A DNA stretch of 64,000 bases from JAFDVJ01 sp964487505 (GCA_964487505.1 CAZARD010000008.1:1-64000), one strand, 5' to 3'; counted from the first letter of the stretch, positions 16,911 to 26,465 are shown. Notes: generated by a model not told the origin, from the sequence alone. Translations and numbers: made by a program.

Positions 16911-17468
16911 ATGAAGAGCCCGTTGGTCAAAGTATCCGTCGTCATCTCTCTGTTGTTTGTCGCCGTGGGGGCGATCCGCGTCGGCGCGCAGTCGCCGGAA
17001 AGCGGGCTTCCGAATTTCGCCAAGGTCAACGAAAAGCTCTATCGCGGCGGACAGCCGACCGTTCAGGGCTTCGACGCGCTTCGGCGGCTCGGAATCCGGA
17101 CCGTCGTCGACCTTCGGGACGACGACGACCGCGCCGGGGTCGAACGCGAACGCGTGACGGCGGCCGGCATGCGGTTCGTCAACGTCCCTCTCAGCAACTG
17201 GTTCGGTCCGAAGGACACGAAGATCGACGAGGTGCTGCGGATCATCGACGCTCCCGAGAACCAGCCGGTGTTCGTCCATTGCCGCCGCGGATCGGATCGC
17301 ACCGGTACCGTCATCGGGGCGTACCGAATTCTCCGCGAGGGCTGGGAGTTCAAACGCGCGATGAGCGAGGCCGAATCTTTCGGCCTCGGCTGGTGGCAGT
17401 TCTGGATGCGCGACTACCTCCGCGACCTCGCGCGCGAACGCGGCAGACGGTCAACCGACGATCGTTAA
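16911..17468 (+). CDS. Exported dual-specificity/tyrosine phosphatase-like protein
   Basis: 185 residues. A Sec signal peptide (KVSVVISLLFVAVGAIRVGAQ) precedes a compact phosphatase domain: FAKVNEKLYRGGQPTVQGFDALRRLG is the typical start, TVVDLRDD follows, and VFVHCRRGSDRTG is the C-x5-R phosphate loop with Cys and Arg intact. WWQFWMRDYL closes it. Bacterial members act on phosphoproteins, inositol phosphates or lipids. A cytoplasmic paralogue lies at 25998-26465 and shares the LSNWF and GWWQ(F/V)WMRD phrases, so the two arose by duplication. It is convergent with the next gene, with 8 bases between stops. Confidence 0.88.
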   Translation: MKSPLVKVSVVISLLFVAVGAIRVGAQSPESGLPNFAKVNEKLYRGGQPTVQGFDALRRLGIRTVVDLRDDDDRAGVERERVTAAGMRFVNVPLSNWFGPKDTKIDEVLRIIDAPENQPVFVHCRRGSDRTGTVIGAYRILREGWEFKRAMSEAESFGLGWWQFWMRDYLRDLARERGRRSTDDR

Positions 17469-17476
17469 GATCATCG

Positions 17477-17992
17477 TCAGGCAATCCCGGCCGATCTCAG
17501 GTATTCCTCGTCAAGTTCCTTGATCCGCGCGACGAACTTGTCGCCGAATTCCTTCGCCATTGCCGGGTCCTTTCCAAGTTTTTCGACCCAATCCGTCGAG
17601 ATCTGACTCCATTTCGGCGCGTCGATTCCGAACCTCTCGTACATCGGCTCAAACGGAACGGGACGTTTGACGTCGCCCTTCAGATCGGTGTTGATCATCG
17701 CCAGCATCTCGCAATAGTCTTCCATTGTCGCGGTCGCGCGCGGGCCTCCGTATTTCGAAAGCGCCGACTGGTAGAGCGGCATATATGCGAGAGCGACGGT
17801 AGCGGCGTGCTGCGGATCGTACATCCGGGCGTTCCAGCCGTTCATCGCCGCTTCCCAGGTCTGCCGGTCGACGCCGTTCTCGGCCGCGATCCGCGCGCAG
17901 ATCTCCAGATCGCCGCCGCAATTCGCCATCTTGGCGCAAAGCTCGGCGTATCGTTCAAGCGTAATTCCTGCAATCGGTTCTAGTGAATTCAT
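17477..17992 (-). CDS. Conserved hypothetical protein
   Basis: 171 residues, probably cytoplasmic, with no signal peptide or membrane segment. It is largely helical (ITLERYAELCAKMANCGGDLEICARIAAENGVDRQTWEAAMNGWNARM; MAKEFGDKFVARIKELDEEYL). The phrases ENGVDRQTWEAAMNGWNARM and KWSQISTDWVEKLGKDP look like two copies of a helix-turn unit with a W-x-x-x-(N/T)-x-W spacing. I do not recognise the family. It lies downstream of the SBBP protein gene in the same orientation, separated by 67 bases that contain a heptamer array. Confidence 0.65.
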   Translation of the reverse strand: MNSLEPIAGITLERYAELCAKMANCGGDLEICARIAAENGVDRQTWEAAMNGWNARMYDPQHAATVALAYMPLYQSALSKYGGPRATATMEDYCEMLAMINTDLKGDVKRPVPFEPMYERFGIDAPKWSQISTDWVEKLGKDPAMAKEFGDKFVARIKELDEEYLRSAGIA

Positions 17993-18022
17993 TATTCTCC
18001 TTCGTTTGTCCCTCTGAAATTA

Positions 18023-18057
18023 TCAAAATCCCAATATCCCAAATCGCAAATCCGAAG
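18023..18057. repeat. Short degenerate AAATCCC heptamer array
   Basis: AAAATCCC, AATATCCC, AAATCGC, AAATCCG, AAGTCTC with a 7-8 base period, directly adjoining the stop codon of the minus-strand SBBP gene. It has one orientation only. Confidence 0.6.
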
Positions 18058-18059
18058 TC

Positions 18060-21000
18060 TCATTCGCTTCCTTCCGCGGCCAGAACCAACGGATGCCGGC
18101 CCCAGCGCTCGACGCCGAACCGGATCGCGACGACGATCGTCTGGCCCGGCATCAGCGGATTTGCGGCCGTGACCGAATCGACAGCCAGCGTGCTGTTGAT
18201 GCCTCCGCCGTTCGGTTGCAGCGCCGCCGCCGCGAGCGTGACGCCCCGAATCGAATCGCCTTCGTCCGGCGAACTCAGGAGCCGGAAATCGGGTCGGGAC
18301 GAGTAACGGACCGAAAGCTGGCTTCCGGCGGTCGGAAAGTCCGCCGCGCGCAGTCGAAGCGCGATGATCGGCGATCCCGAATCGTTGCGCAGCGTGCGGT
18401 AAACCGTCAGTGTCCCGAGCTTTCCGTTCGGCACCGGAGCCGGATCGTAGGTTTCAAAACCGGGATCCGAGATCGACAGTTTCGCCGGCGACAGAACGCG
18501 AAGACTCTCCGAGCTTTCCGGGGCCGGAGCGCCGAGCACGGCGGACACCTTCGACGTGTCGGCCGCTCCGAAAACGGTCGCGTGATTGTCGACCATCACG
18601 AAATCCGCTCGGTTGCTGTCGCTGTCGGTGAGGCCCGCCGCCGACAATTTTCGGACGAAGCTCATTTCGGAATTTTGCGGAACGATCGGCGACAGGGGCT
18701 TGCCTTCCGCCCAGCCGGTTTGGTCGAACCCGACCGCGTCGATGATGTTGGCCGAGACGAAAGATGCGGCGTCGGAGGTTTTCAGCAGCGCAAGCGTCGA
18801 ATTGTCGGGAATATCGGCCGAATACGTCCGGTCGCCGACGGCCGTCACCGTTCCACGGCCCGTAGGATAATCGATCAGCGAGAATCCGCCGTCCGGATCG
18901 TTGTTGGTCAGCAGATAATGGCCGCGCGCGCCGATCGTGATCAGGTTCGGGATCGTCACGATCGAGGACGGAACGCCGTTGGTCACCGCCGCGAGAGTCA
19001 GCCCTGCCGATCCGTCCGACGTTTGGACGGTCACGTCGAAATCGTTCGGGTTGAAAAGCTTGACGAATTCGTCGTGCGGGCCGAGCCGACCTCGCTGTCG
19101 AAACTCGCTGATCAGCAGATCGCCGTCCGAAAGGTCCTCATCGAGGATCTGAACCGTCGTCGAGCCCCGTCCCGGTTCAATGTCGGCGTTGTTCGTCGGA
19201 TTCGTGATCGCGATCGAGAACGATTCGCGCGGTTCGAGCGCGGCGTCATTGACGATCGGGATCGTCACCGTCTTCTCGGTTTCCAACGCATTGAAGGTCA
19301 CGACGCCGCTGATCGGCTGGAAATCCTGTCCCTGAGTTGCCGATCCGGCGATCGTCGACAGATCGACCGTCACCGGGTCGGTGGTCTGAATGTCGCCGAG
19401 CCGTTTGATCTTGACCGAAACCGCGCCGCCGTTCTCGGCCTTCGAATACGAGACATTCTCGAACCGGAGCGTGCCGCCCGAACCGCCGGTCGGACTGCCG
19501 ACCGTTGCGACGAAGATAAGTTCGCGGTTGTTGGCAAGCGACGCGATGTTGAAGATCGCCGGGTTCATAGCATAACCGGCGCGCGTCGCCGAGACCGCGT
19601 GCGGTTCGCCCGGGACGGTATCGAGAAATCCGAACCTGCCGTCGGTTCCGGTCAGCACATTGCCTGAAACCTGTCCGCTGAGCGCGATCATCACGTTCGA
19701 CAAAGGATTGCCCGTCGCGGCATCGATCACCTTTCCGCCGATCGAAAAATCGCCGAACTTGCCGACGAACGTGTCCTCGCCCCCACCGTGCGCGGGTTGA
19801 AACGCCTGCAGGGTTGTCGGGAAATCCGTCGCCGCATCGAGCGTATAGCCTCCGAAGTAAATGTTACCGGCCTGGTCCGAAGCGACTTTCGTGACGTAGT
19901 CGTCGGCGCCGCCGCCGATCAGAGTCGAGTAGATCAGGCCCGAACCGTTTGCATTTAATTTCGTCACGAATCCGTCCCGCGCGCCGTTGTGCGTTGTGTC
20001 GAACGCACCGATGACCGTCGGGTAATCTGTCGCCGCGTCGAGTGTCGATCCTCCGATGATCGCGTTGCCCGACTGGTCGATGAGGATATCCCCGCCAAGA
20101 TCCGAAGAGGTTCCGCCGATGTACGTCGAATAAACAAGCGCCGAGCCGGACGGATTAAGCTTGGTCACAACCACGTCCGCACTGCCGTTGTGTGTTGTAT
20201 CAAAGGCTCCGGCGGTCGTCGGGAACCCGCCGCCGTTGATGACGCTGCCGGTAACGTACGAGTTCCCGGCAGAATCGACGGCGATCGAACGGAACGAATC
20301 TTCATCCGTGCCGCCGACGAGAGTCGAGTAGACAAGCGACGCCGATCCCGAAGCGGTGGTGTTCGCTTTTGCCACGAATCCATCGGCGACGCCGTTGAAA
20401 GTCGTGTCGAAAGCGCCCGCCGTCGTCGGAAAATCGGTCGACGAGGTGAATCCCGAAATGTACGCATTCGCACTTGGATCGAGATCGACCGCGTAACCCC
20501 AGTCGTTAAGCGTCGAACCAAGCAGCGTCGAGTACAGCAGATTCGCCCCGTTGGCGTCGAGTTTGATCAGGAAGGCGTCGTTGCCACCTCCCGGAGTCGA
20601 ATCGAAGGCGCCTGCCGTCGTCGGAAACGCTCCCGCGGTACGGCCCACGGCGTATAAGTTGTTTGAAGAATCCAGCGCGAGGTCGTACGCTTCATCTGCG
20701 GATGAACTGCCAACAAACGTCGAGTAGATCAGCGCGTTGCCGCTCGAGTTGAGTTTCAGGGCGAAGACGTCGGTCCCGCCATTCGCGGCGGTGTCGTACG
20801 CACCCGGAGTAGTGGGGAACGCCGGCGACGACGTCGAGCCGGTGACATAAACGTTTCCCGCCGAATCGACTTCAATCCCACGCCCCTCGTCGGCGGACGA
20901 GCCTCCGATGAAAGTCGAAAAAACGAGTCCGCTGCCGGAAGTGTTGAACCGCGTAACGAAAACGTCGGGGTTTGAGTTGAATGTCGTGTCGAAGGTGCCC

Positions 21001-21908
21001 GCGGTGGTTGGGAAGAACGGCGATTCGGTGAAGCCCGTAGCAAATGTGTGACCGTTTTCGTCGATCGCCAGGCTGTTCATCCTCTCATTCTCGATTCCTC
21101 CAAGAAACGTCGAGAAAGCGAGATTTCCGAGAGTTACCGTCGGGTCGATCGTCAGCGGCAACGAAGGGTCGTAGGCGCCGATTTGGAACCGGACGACGTT
21201 TCCTTCGTCCACGCGGAACGAACTTTCTACCTCATTCCGAAGCCCGTCGGCCACCTGGAACGTGACCGGACGCCCTTGGCGGATCGTTCCGGCTGGCGTT
21301 CCAATGAGCAGGTCTCCATTGCCATCCAATACTACCGAATCCGCGCCGTCGAAAACGAGCGCGATCTGCGACGGATCCGCGCGCGGGTCCGCCACGAAAT
21401 CGTAACGGACGGAACCGTTTCCAAGCCCGTGCCAGACGACGTCGATGCCGTTGTAAACGCCGCTCATTCTGACGCGCGAGAAAGTCGGAATGTCCGTGAT
21501 GTTGTCCTCAGAGCCGCCTTTCAAGTAATTCGTGCTGTGCCCAGTACCGACCTCGCCTGAATATCCCGAATCCGGATTCGCGCCGTCAAACTTCATCCGA
21601 AGCGCAAAGCGGGTCCCATCGTCGCATTTTGCGGCCGTCGTGCCGCAATCCGGCCGCATCACATAGACGGCTTCTTTGGGCGTCAGAAAGATGTTCGCAC
21701 CCGCGCCCCTCGCGAAGTAACGGACCGGTGACGGAAGCTGTCCGCGGTTTTCCTCGAATTCGAGATTGGTGGAATCCGATTCCGCAAGACCGGCGACGGC
21801 GACAGGAACCGCGGCTCTCGGGACGTTAGGGAACAAGGTCGGCAAAAGAGTAAAGACGACGAGCGCGGCAAGCGCCGTTTTTATTGCGTTAACGAATTTT
21901 CTGAACAT
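18060..21908 (-). CDS. Large SBBP-repeat surface protein with Calx-beta and lamin-tail-like domains
   Basis: 1282 residues from the ATG at 21908, with GGGGAG upstream. A signal peptide is followed by an N-terminal domain that begins FEENRGQLPSPVRYFARG, as in many SBBP proteins. About eight SBBP beta-propeller repeats then occupy roughly residues 265-740, each with the rhythm STF(I/V)GG-(S/T)DE--I--DS-GN-Y-(T)G-T--FPTT-GAFDT. A carboxypeptidase-regulatory-like beta-sandwich follows (KVIDAATGNPLSNVMIAL, about 745), then a Calx-beta domain (about 825-930) and a lamin-tail-like domain (GDLLISEFRQRGRLGPHDEFVKLFNP). It is exported and probably displayed on the cell surface for adhesion or binding. 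The gene follows the kinase and regulator genes on the same strand, so that pair may control it. Confidence 0.85.
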   Translation of the reverse strand: MFRKFVNAIKTALAALVVFTLLPTLFPNVPRAAVPVAVAGLAESDSTNLEFEENRGQLPSPVRYFARGAGANIFLTPKEAVYVMRPDCGTTAAKCDDGTRFALRMKFDGANPDSGYSGEVGTGHSTNYLKGGSEDNITDIPTFSRVRMSGVYNGIDVVWHGLGNGSVRYDFVADPRADPSQIALVFDGADSVVLDGNGDLLIGTPAGTIRQGRPVTFQVADGLRNEVESSFRVDEGNVVRFQIGAYDPSLPLTIDPTVTLGNLAFSTFLGGIENERMNSLAIDENGHTFATGFTESPFFPTTAGTFDTTFNSNPDVFVTRFNTSGSGLVFSTFIGGSSADEGRGIEVDSAGNVYVTGSTSSPAFPTTPGAYDTAANGGTDVFALKLNSSGNALIYSTFVGSSSADEAYDLALDSSNNLYAVGRTAGAFPTTAGAFDSTPGGGNDAFLIKLDANGANLLYSTLLGSTLNDWGYAVDLDPSANAYISGFTSSTDFPTTAGAFDTTFNGVADGFVAKANTTASGSASLVYSTLVGGTDEDSFRSIAVDSAGNSYVTGSVINGGGFPTTAGAFDTTHNGSADVVVTKLNPSGSALVYSTYIGGTSSDLGGDILIDQSGNAIIGGSTLDAATDYPTVIGAFDTTHNGARDGFVTKLNANGSGLIYSTLIGGGADDYVTKVASDQAGNIYFGGYTLDAATDFPTTLQAFQPAHGGGEDTFVGKFGDFSIGGKVIDAATGNPLSNVMIALSGQVSGNVLTGTDGRFGFLDTVPGEPHAVSATRAGYAMNPAIFNIASLANNRELIFVATVGSPTGGSGGTLRFENVSYSKAENGGAVSVKIKRLGDIQTTDPVTVDLSTIAGSATQGQDFQPISGVVTFNALETEKTVTIPIVNDAALEPRESFSIAITNPTNNADIEPGRGSTTVQILDEDLSDGDLLISEFRQRGRLGPHDEFVKLFNPNDFDVTVQTSDGSAGLTLAAVTNGVPSSIVTIPNLITIGARGHYLLTNNDPDGGFSLIDYPTGRGTVTAVGDRTYSADIPDNSTLALLKTSDAASFVSANIIDAVGFDQTGWAEGKPLSPIVPQNSEMSFVRKLSAAGLTDSDSNRADFVMVDNHATVFGAADTSKVSAVLGAPAPESSESLRVLSPAKLSISDPGFETYDPAPVPNGKLGTLTVYRTLRNDSGSPIIALRLRAADFPTAGSQLSVRYSSRPDFRLLSSPDEGDSIRGVTLAAAALQPNGGGINSTLAVDSVTAANPLMPGQTIVVAIRFGVERWGRHPLVLAAEGSE

Positions 21909-22019
21909 AAAACACTCCCCGATCAAATCGATCGGGCTCAGAATACTCGACACGACAACGGGTAGCGCCACCCACCTGGGTAGCGCCGGGAGGGTTTCAG
22001 CGGTGCTGATCGAAGGCGA

Positions 22020-22670
22020 TCAGATAAGCCGTCCCTGCAGCGCCTTTGCGACCGCTTCGGACTTCGAATGGACCTGGAGTTTTTCGTAGATGTGACGCAT
22101 ATGGAACTTGATCGTGTTGTAACTGACGCCAAGTTCTTGAGCCGCAGTGGTGTAATTGTGGCCCTCGACCAGGAGTTTCAGCAGCCGGGTTTCGTGGGGT
22201 GTCAGATCGTAATCGACCTTCTCGGGCGGCCGGACCTCGCGGAAAAGCCGGATCACGCGCGCCGCGACCTCGGGCGACATCGGCGCTCCGCCCGAAACGG
22301 CCTCGCGGATGTTCTCGATTATCTTCGCCGGTGAGGTCCGCTTAAGCAGATAACCGCTGGCTCCGGCGCAAAGCGCATCGAAGATCCGTTCGTCGTCGTC
22401 GTAGACGGTCAGCATCAGAACCGTCAGGTCCGGAAATTCGTCCTTCAGGATGCGGACGCCTTCGATCCCGCTCATCCCGGGCAGACCGATGTCCGACAAC
22501 AGCACGTCGGGAACATTCCCCTTGATTCGCGCGAGCGCTTCCTCCATCGACCGGTAGCCGCCCGAGCACGTGAAGCCGTCCGTGAAATTGATGAGCGTCA
22601 CGAGGCCCTCGCGGATATTTCGCATATCCTCGACGATCGCGGTCCGAATTGTCTTTTTTCCGATCTCCAT
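22020..22670 (-). CDS. NarL/FixJ-type response regulator
   Basis: 216 residues. The receiver domain (1-125) has the acidic pair in AIVED, the phosphoacceptor Asp60 in VLLSDIGLPGMSG, Thr in MLTVYDDD and Lys in GYLLKRTSPAK. The C-terminal LuxR-type helix-turn-helix is complete (LTPHETRLLKLLVEGHNYTTAAQELGVSYNTIKFHMRHIYEKLQVHSKSEAVAKA). It starts 14 bases after the histidine kinase stop and is certainly its partner. Targets are unknown; the surface protein gene 111 bases downstream is the first candidate. Confidence 0.93.
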   Translation of the reverse strand: MEIGKKTIRTAIVEDMRNIREGLVTLINFTDGFTCSGGYRSMEEALARIKGNVPDVLLSDIGLPGMSGIEGVRILKDEFPDLTVLMLTVYDDDERIFDALCAGASGYLLKRTSPAKIIENIREAVSGGAPMSPEVAARVIRLFREVRPPEKVDYDLTPHETRLLKLLVEGHNYTTAAQELGVSYNTIKFHMRHIYEKLQVHSKSEAVAKALQGRLI

Positions 22671-22684
22671 TGCCCGATTCCAGA

Positions 22685-25600
22685 TTAGACCTCGGCCGAG
22701 ACCGATTCGCCACCCGTTCGGGTGGCCGGTTCGATCGGGATCGTGAAGTCGATGCGCGTGCCTTCCGCGGAGAAGGCCAGCTCAAATTTGCCGTTCATCT
22801 CACGGGCGCGCTTGCGCATGCTCGGAATTCCGTTTCCGCCTTCGTCAACGGCCGCGACCTGTTCGCCGTTCCGACTCGATCCGCACCCGTCGTCATTGAT
22901 CGTGACCCGCAACTCGTCGCCTTCGACACCGACCGTGACGTCGACGCGCCGCGCTCCCGAATGCCTGACGATGTTGTTGATCGCTTCCTTGAAGATCAGA
23001 AAGACCTCGCGCCGAATGTTCGAATTGACGATCAAAGAGTCGTCCGAGTGCGATGCGTGGAATTGCAGGACGATGTTGCGCGCGGTCAGGAGATCGGAGG
23101 CAAAACGGCGCATTCGCTGCGTCAGGTCCGAAAAATGGTCCTTGGTCGGATTTATCGACCAGACGATGTCGCTCATCGTTCCGACAAGTTCATTCGAAAC
23201 GCTTGTGATTAGCCTCAACGGTTCGGAATCGCCGTTCTTCGATTGGGCCTGTGCGACCTCGGACAGGATCGCGATCTGCGTCAGCGACGCGCCGATGTCG
23301 TCGTGAAGATCGGTTGCGATCCGCGAACGCACTTGTTCGAGTTCCGCGAGCCGCTCTTCGCGCGAACGCAACAACTTCAGTTCCGCGTTCCGTGCCTCGC
23401 CGAGCGCTGAATTCAGCTCTCTCAGGCGCGCCAATCGATACCGGTAGATCCCGATCAGGACGAGCGCGACGGCGATCAGGATGAGCGTGACGAACCACCA
23501 GCGAGCCCAGATCGGCGGCAGTATCCGGAACGAGACGACGGCCGGGTTCTCGCTCGCGACGCCGTCGGAATTGACCACCCGAACGATGAATCGGTAGGAG
23601 CCGGGCGAAAGGTTTGCAAATGTCACGGACCTCTGTTCCGAAGGCTCGCTCCAGTCCGCGTCGGCTCCTTCGAGTTTGTACTGATAGCGAAGTATCTCGC
23701 CGGCGCGGAAGTCAAGGCCAAAAAAGTCGATCTGCAGATTGTTTTCGATATGCGACAGATCGCCGCGTTCGATGATCTGGGATCCGAGGCTCGAGATCGG
23801 CTGTTCGACGCCGGCTATCCGAAGACTTCCGACGAACGCGGCGGATGCCGTCCGCTCATCGTTCGGCTGCGGAACAAGCTTCGAAACGCCGGAGTAGGTT
23901 GCGAACCAAACATTTCCGTCGCGGTCGCGATGCGAATCGACGACGAAATCTGCCGCCAATCCGTCGTTCACCGAATAGTGTTTGATTTGCAGCGTGTCCG
24001 GCGAAAGACAGTCGACGCCGCTCGCGGTTCCCAGATAGATCTTGCCGAAATTGTCCTCGGTGATCGTTCGGATGTTGTTGCTTGAGAGGCCTTGGCGCGT
24101 GGTCATCACGTTGAAAACAGGCTCCTTCGCGCTCGGGTCGTCGATTCTGATCACACCGCTGACCGTCGACCCGACCCAAAGCCGGCCCTTTTGGTCGACC
24201 AACAGGTCAGAAAGAAGCGCCTCGGGAATCTTCTCGCCGGGCCGGAAGAACTCAAAACGCTCGCCGTCGAAGCGCGCGAGGCCGCCTTCGTAGAAGGTCA
24301 TCCAGATGTTTCCGAACTTGTCTTCCGCAAATGCCGACGGAGATCGGCGCGGCGGCAGTCCTTCCGTTTCGGTAAAACTCACGAATCGATCCGCGCCCTT
24401 CTTGAGTCTCGCGACGCCGTGACCGAGATTGTTGAAGCCGCGCGTCGAAACCCAGATATCGCCGGCCGAGTCTTCCCAGATCTGGAACATTCCGTCCGAC
24501 TTCAGGCCGTCCTTCGAGTTGTAGGTCCTCGTCGGCTTGCGCCCTTCGAGGTCCGAGAATTCGCGTATGCCGGAGAAGCGGTACAGGTTCCCGGTCGATA
24601 GAAACCAGAAGTCACCGGTTGAATCGACGAATACGAACCGCGATGTCCAGATGTGCGAGATGCCTTCGGGCAGGTTCGGGCGCACGGTCTCGAGCCGGTT
24701 TCCGGTGAGCCGGGAGATCCGGTCATCGGCATTGGCGAAATAAAGCGCGCGTTCCGGGCCTTCGCTGATCGCGCTGAACCTCGATGAGGCGGCGCCGTCC
24801 AGCTTGTCGAACGTGACCATTCCGTGTCTGTCGAGGCGGCTCAGCACCGAGTTCCCGCCGATCCATAGATTTCCGGCGGCATCCTCTTCCATGCGCGACA
24901 TCGTTTCCGGCAGGCCCTGTTCGGACGTGCTCGCGACGAGGCGATTGTTCGAAACCTGAAAAAGGTGATCGCCCGCGGTTATCCACATCACGCCGTCCGA
25001 GGTTTGGAACAAGCGTCTGACGGAAGAGGTTTCCTTCGTGGCCATCTTCAGCAGAATCGTCTCGCCTCCGATCTTTGGCATCGGAACATCGTCGCCGGCC
25101 TTCAGTTCGACGGTCGAAGTCGGCTTCAGCGGCACGATTCTTATCGGCTCGGCCTGGTTCAACGTTTCGACCGGTTCGGGCTTGACCACGAAGATCTCGT
25201 CAAGGAAGGCGATCCAGATCCGACCGGACCGGTCGTCCTGCATAGCGACCGATCCGTTTCCGCCGTAAACCGGCTGGTCAAAAGTGTAGACGACCATCCG
25301 TCCATCGGGGAGTCTGCGGGCAATTCCCCAGCTCGTGAACAGCCAAAGGCAGCCGTCGGACGTCTCGAGGATCCGAAACGTGTTGAATGTCGTATCCGGC
25401 TTTTGCGGAATTCCCCAATCGACGACAACGAACTCACGCTTTCCCTCGTGGTCCGAAAGACGCATCAGCGATCCCGATGTCAGCCACAGGTCTCCGCGGC
25501 TGTCCTCTAGAAATCCGCCTCGGGCCCCGGTCACGAACTCGGCATTCACGCTTGTCGCGGTTTTACCCTCCACCAGGTTTTCGGTCGGATTGAAACGATA

Positions 25601-25918
25601 GGTTCCGCCCGTGGTCGAGATCCAGTAATCGCCATTTCGGGTTTCATAGATCGTCTCGATACCCGGCGACGTTCCGGCTTCTCCGATCTGGTAGTTGACG
25701 AATTTCGAGCCATCGAAACGAGAGAGCCCGTCACGCGTGCAGAACCACATAAAGCCCCGCGAGTCGCGATAGATCATATCGACGAACCCGCTCCCGAGGC
25801 CGTCGGCGGACGTGAACATCCTGACCGGCAGCCTTTCCGGCCTCGCTGACACGAAACCGAAGGCGATGAGGATCAGCGCCAGTAGTATTCTTTGTCGGTG
25901 TTGTTGTTTCGCGGACAT
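22685..25918 (-). CDS. Two-component histidine kinase with beta-propeller sensor
   Basis: 1077 residues from the ATG at 25918; the frame is open for 38 more codons, but only this start is followed by the signal sequence ILLALILIAFGFVSARPE. Reg_prop repeats fill residues 30-700 (FVDMIYRDSRGFMWFCTRDGLSRFDG and about a dozen more W-(F/I/V)-x-T-x-x-G units), making a large periplasmic two-propeller sensor. A Y_Y_Y domain follows (YQYKLEGADADWSEPSEQRSVTFANLSPGSYRFIV), then one membrane helix (WWFVTLILIAVALVLIGIY). The kinase is of the HisKA_3 type, with His872 in IATDLHDDIGASLTQIAILSE and an ATPase domain with N and G boxes (EAINNIVRHSGA, INDDGCG, GNGIPSMRKRA). Ligands of such sensors are often glycans. 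Confidence 0.93.
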   Translation of the reverse strand: MSAKQQHRQRILLALILIAFGFVSARPERLPVRMFTSADGLGSGFVDMIYRDSRGFMWFCTRDGLSRFDGSKFVNYQIGEAGTSPGIETIYETRNGDYWISTTGGTYRFNPTENLVEGKTATSVNAEFVTGARGGFLEDSRGDLWLTSGSLMRLSDHEGKREFVVVDWGIPQKPDTTFNTFRILETSDGCLWLFTSWGIARRLPDGRMVVYTFDQPVYGGNGSVAMQDDRSGRIWIAFLDEIFVVKPEPVETLNQAEPIRIVPLKPTSTVELKAGDDVPMPKIGGETILLKMATKETSSVRRLFQTSDGVMWITAGDHLFQVSNNRLVASTSEQGLPETMSRMEEDAAGNLWIGGNSVLSRLDRHGMVTFDKLDGAASSRFSAISEGPERALYFANADDRISRLTGNRLETVRPNLPEGISHIWTSRFVFVDSTGDFWFLSTGNLYRFSGIREFSDLEGRKPTRTYNSKDGLKSDGMFQIWEDSAGDIWVSTRGFNNLGHGVARLKKGADRFVSFTETEGLPPRRSPSAFAEDKFGNIWMTFYEGGLARFDGERFEFFRPGEKIPEALLSDLLVDQKGRLWVGSTVSGVIRIDDPSAKEPVFNVMTTRQGLSSNNIRTITEDNFGKIYLGTASGVDCLSPDTLQIKHYSVNDGLAADFVVDSHRDRDGNVWFATYSGVSKLVPQPNDERTASAAFVGSLRIAGVEQPISSLGSQIIERGDLSHIENNLQIDFFGLDFRAGEILRYQYKLEGADADWSEPSEQRSVTFANLSPGSYRFIVRVVNSDGVASENPAVVSFRILPPIWARWWFVTLILIAVALVLIGIYRYRLARLRELNSALGEARNAELKLLRSREERLAELEQVRSRIATDLHDDIGASLTQIAILSEVAQAQSKNGDSEPLRLITSVSNELVGTMSDIVWSINPTKDHFSDLTQRMRRFASDLLTARNIVLQFHASHSDDSLIVNSNIRREVFLIFKEAINNIVRHSGARRVDVTVGVEGDELRVTINDDGCGSSRNGEQVAAVDEGGNGIPSMRKRAREMNGKFELAFSAEGTRIDFTIPIEPATRTGGESVSAEV

Positions 25919-25959
25919 CGGGCAGAAAACTGCTTCATTATTATGCCAAACGCGAAAAA

Positions 25960-25988
25960 TTGGCAATCCGGACCGGAATCTGTTAAGT
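25960..25988 (+). promoter_or_regulatory. Promoter for the cytoplasmic phosphatase gene, possibly leaderless
   Basis: TTGGCA (25960-25965), a 17-base spacer, and TTAAGT (25983-25988). The predicted start is near 25995, 2-3 bases ahead of the ATG at 25998, and no ribosome site is present. The region also separates the divergent histidine kinase gene. Confidence 0.4.
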
Positions 25989-25997
25989 TTCGCAAAA

Positions 25998-26465
25998 ATG
26001 CAGAAGAATGAACATCTCCCGAACTTTTTCAAGATCAGCGACGGGCTCTATCGCGGCGGCGAACCGACGCCGGAGGGCATCCGACGCCTCGCCGAGATCG
26101 GGATAAGAACGATCGTCAACCTCCGCGACACCCAGAGCGCGGTGCGGCGCGAGGAGGGCATCGCGCGAACGCACGGGCTGCGGTTCGTGAACCTGCGCCT
26201 CAGCAACTGGTTCGCGGCGACCGACGACGAGATCCACCGGATCGTCGATTTTCTGCGCGATCCCGAAAATCAACCGGTGTTCGTCCATTGCAAGCGCGGG
26301 GCCGACCGAACCGGGACCGTTATCGCGATCTACCGGATGCTCGTCGACGGCTGGTCGGACCGGGAAGCGAACCGCGAAGCGAAGCGGCACGGGATCGGCT
26401 GGTGGCAGGTATGGATGCGCGATCATATCAAGTCGTACTATCGGCGGAATATATTGAAAAATTAG
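25998..26465 (+). CDS. Cytoplasmic dual-specificity/tyrosine phosphatase-like protein
   Basis: 155 residues from the ATG at 25998. It begins directly with the phosphatase fold (LPNFFKISDGLYRGGEPTPEGIRRLAEIGIRTIVNLRD). The catalytic loop VFVHCKRGADRTGTV is intact, and the C-terminus contains IGWWQVWMRDHIKSYYRR. It is the paralogue of the exported protein at 16911-17468, with the signal peptide missing. It is divergent from the histidine kinase gene, sharing the 80-base region between them. The substrate is unknown. Confidence 0.87.
   Translation: MQKNEHLPNFFKISDGLYRGGEPTPEGIRRLAEIGIRTIVNLRDTQSAVRREEGIARTHGLRFVNLRLSNWFAATDDEIHRIVDFLRDPENQPVFVHCKRGADRTGTVIAIYRMLVDGWSDREANREAKRHGIGWWQVWMRDHIKSYYRRNILKN

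Noticed and set aside
18093..19667. 524-codon plus-strand open frame inside the SBBP gene
   Set aside because: Composition is that of a shadow (Arg-rich, no domains), and the minus-strand protein has clear Calx-beta and lamin-tail-like domains over the same bases.
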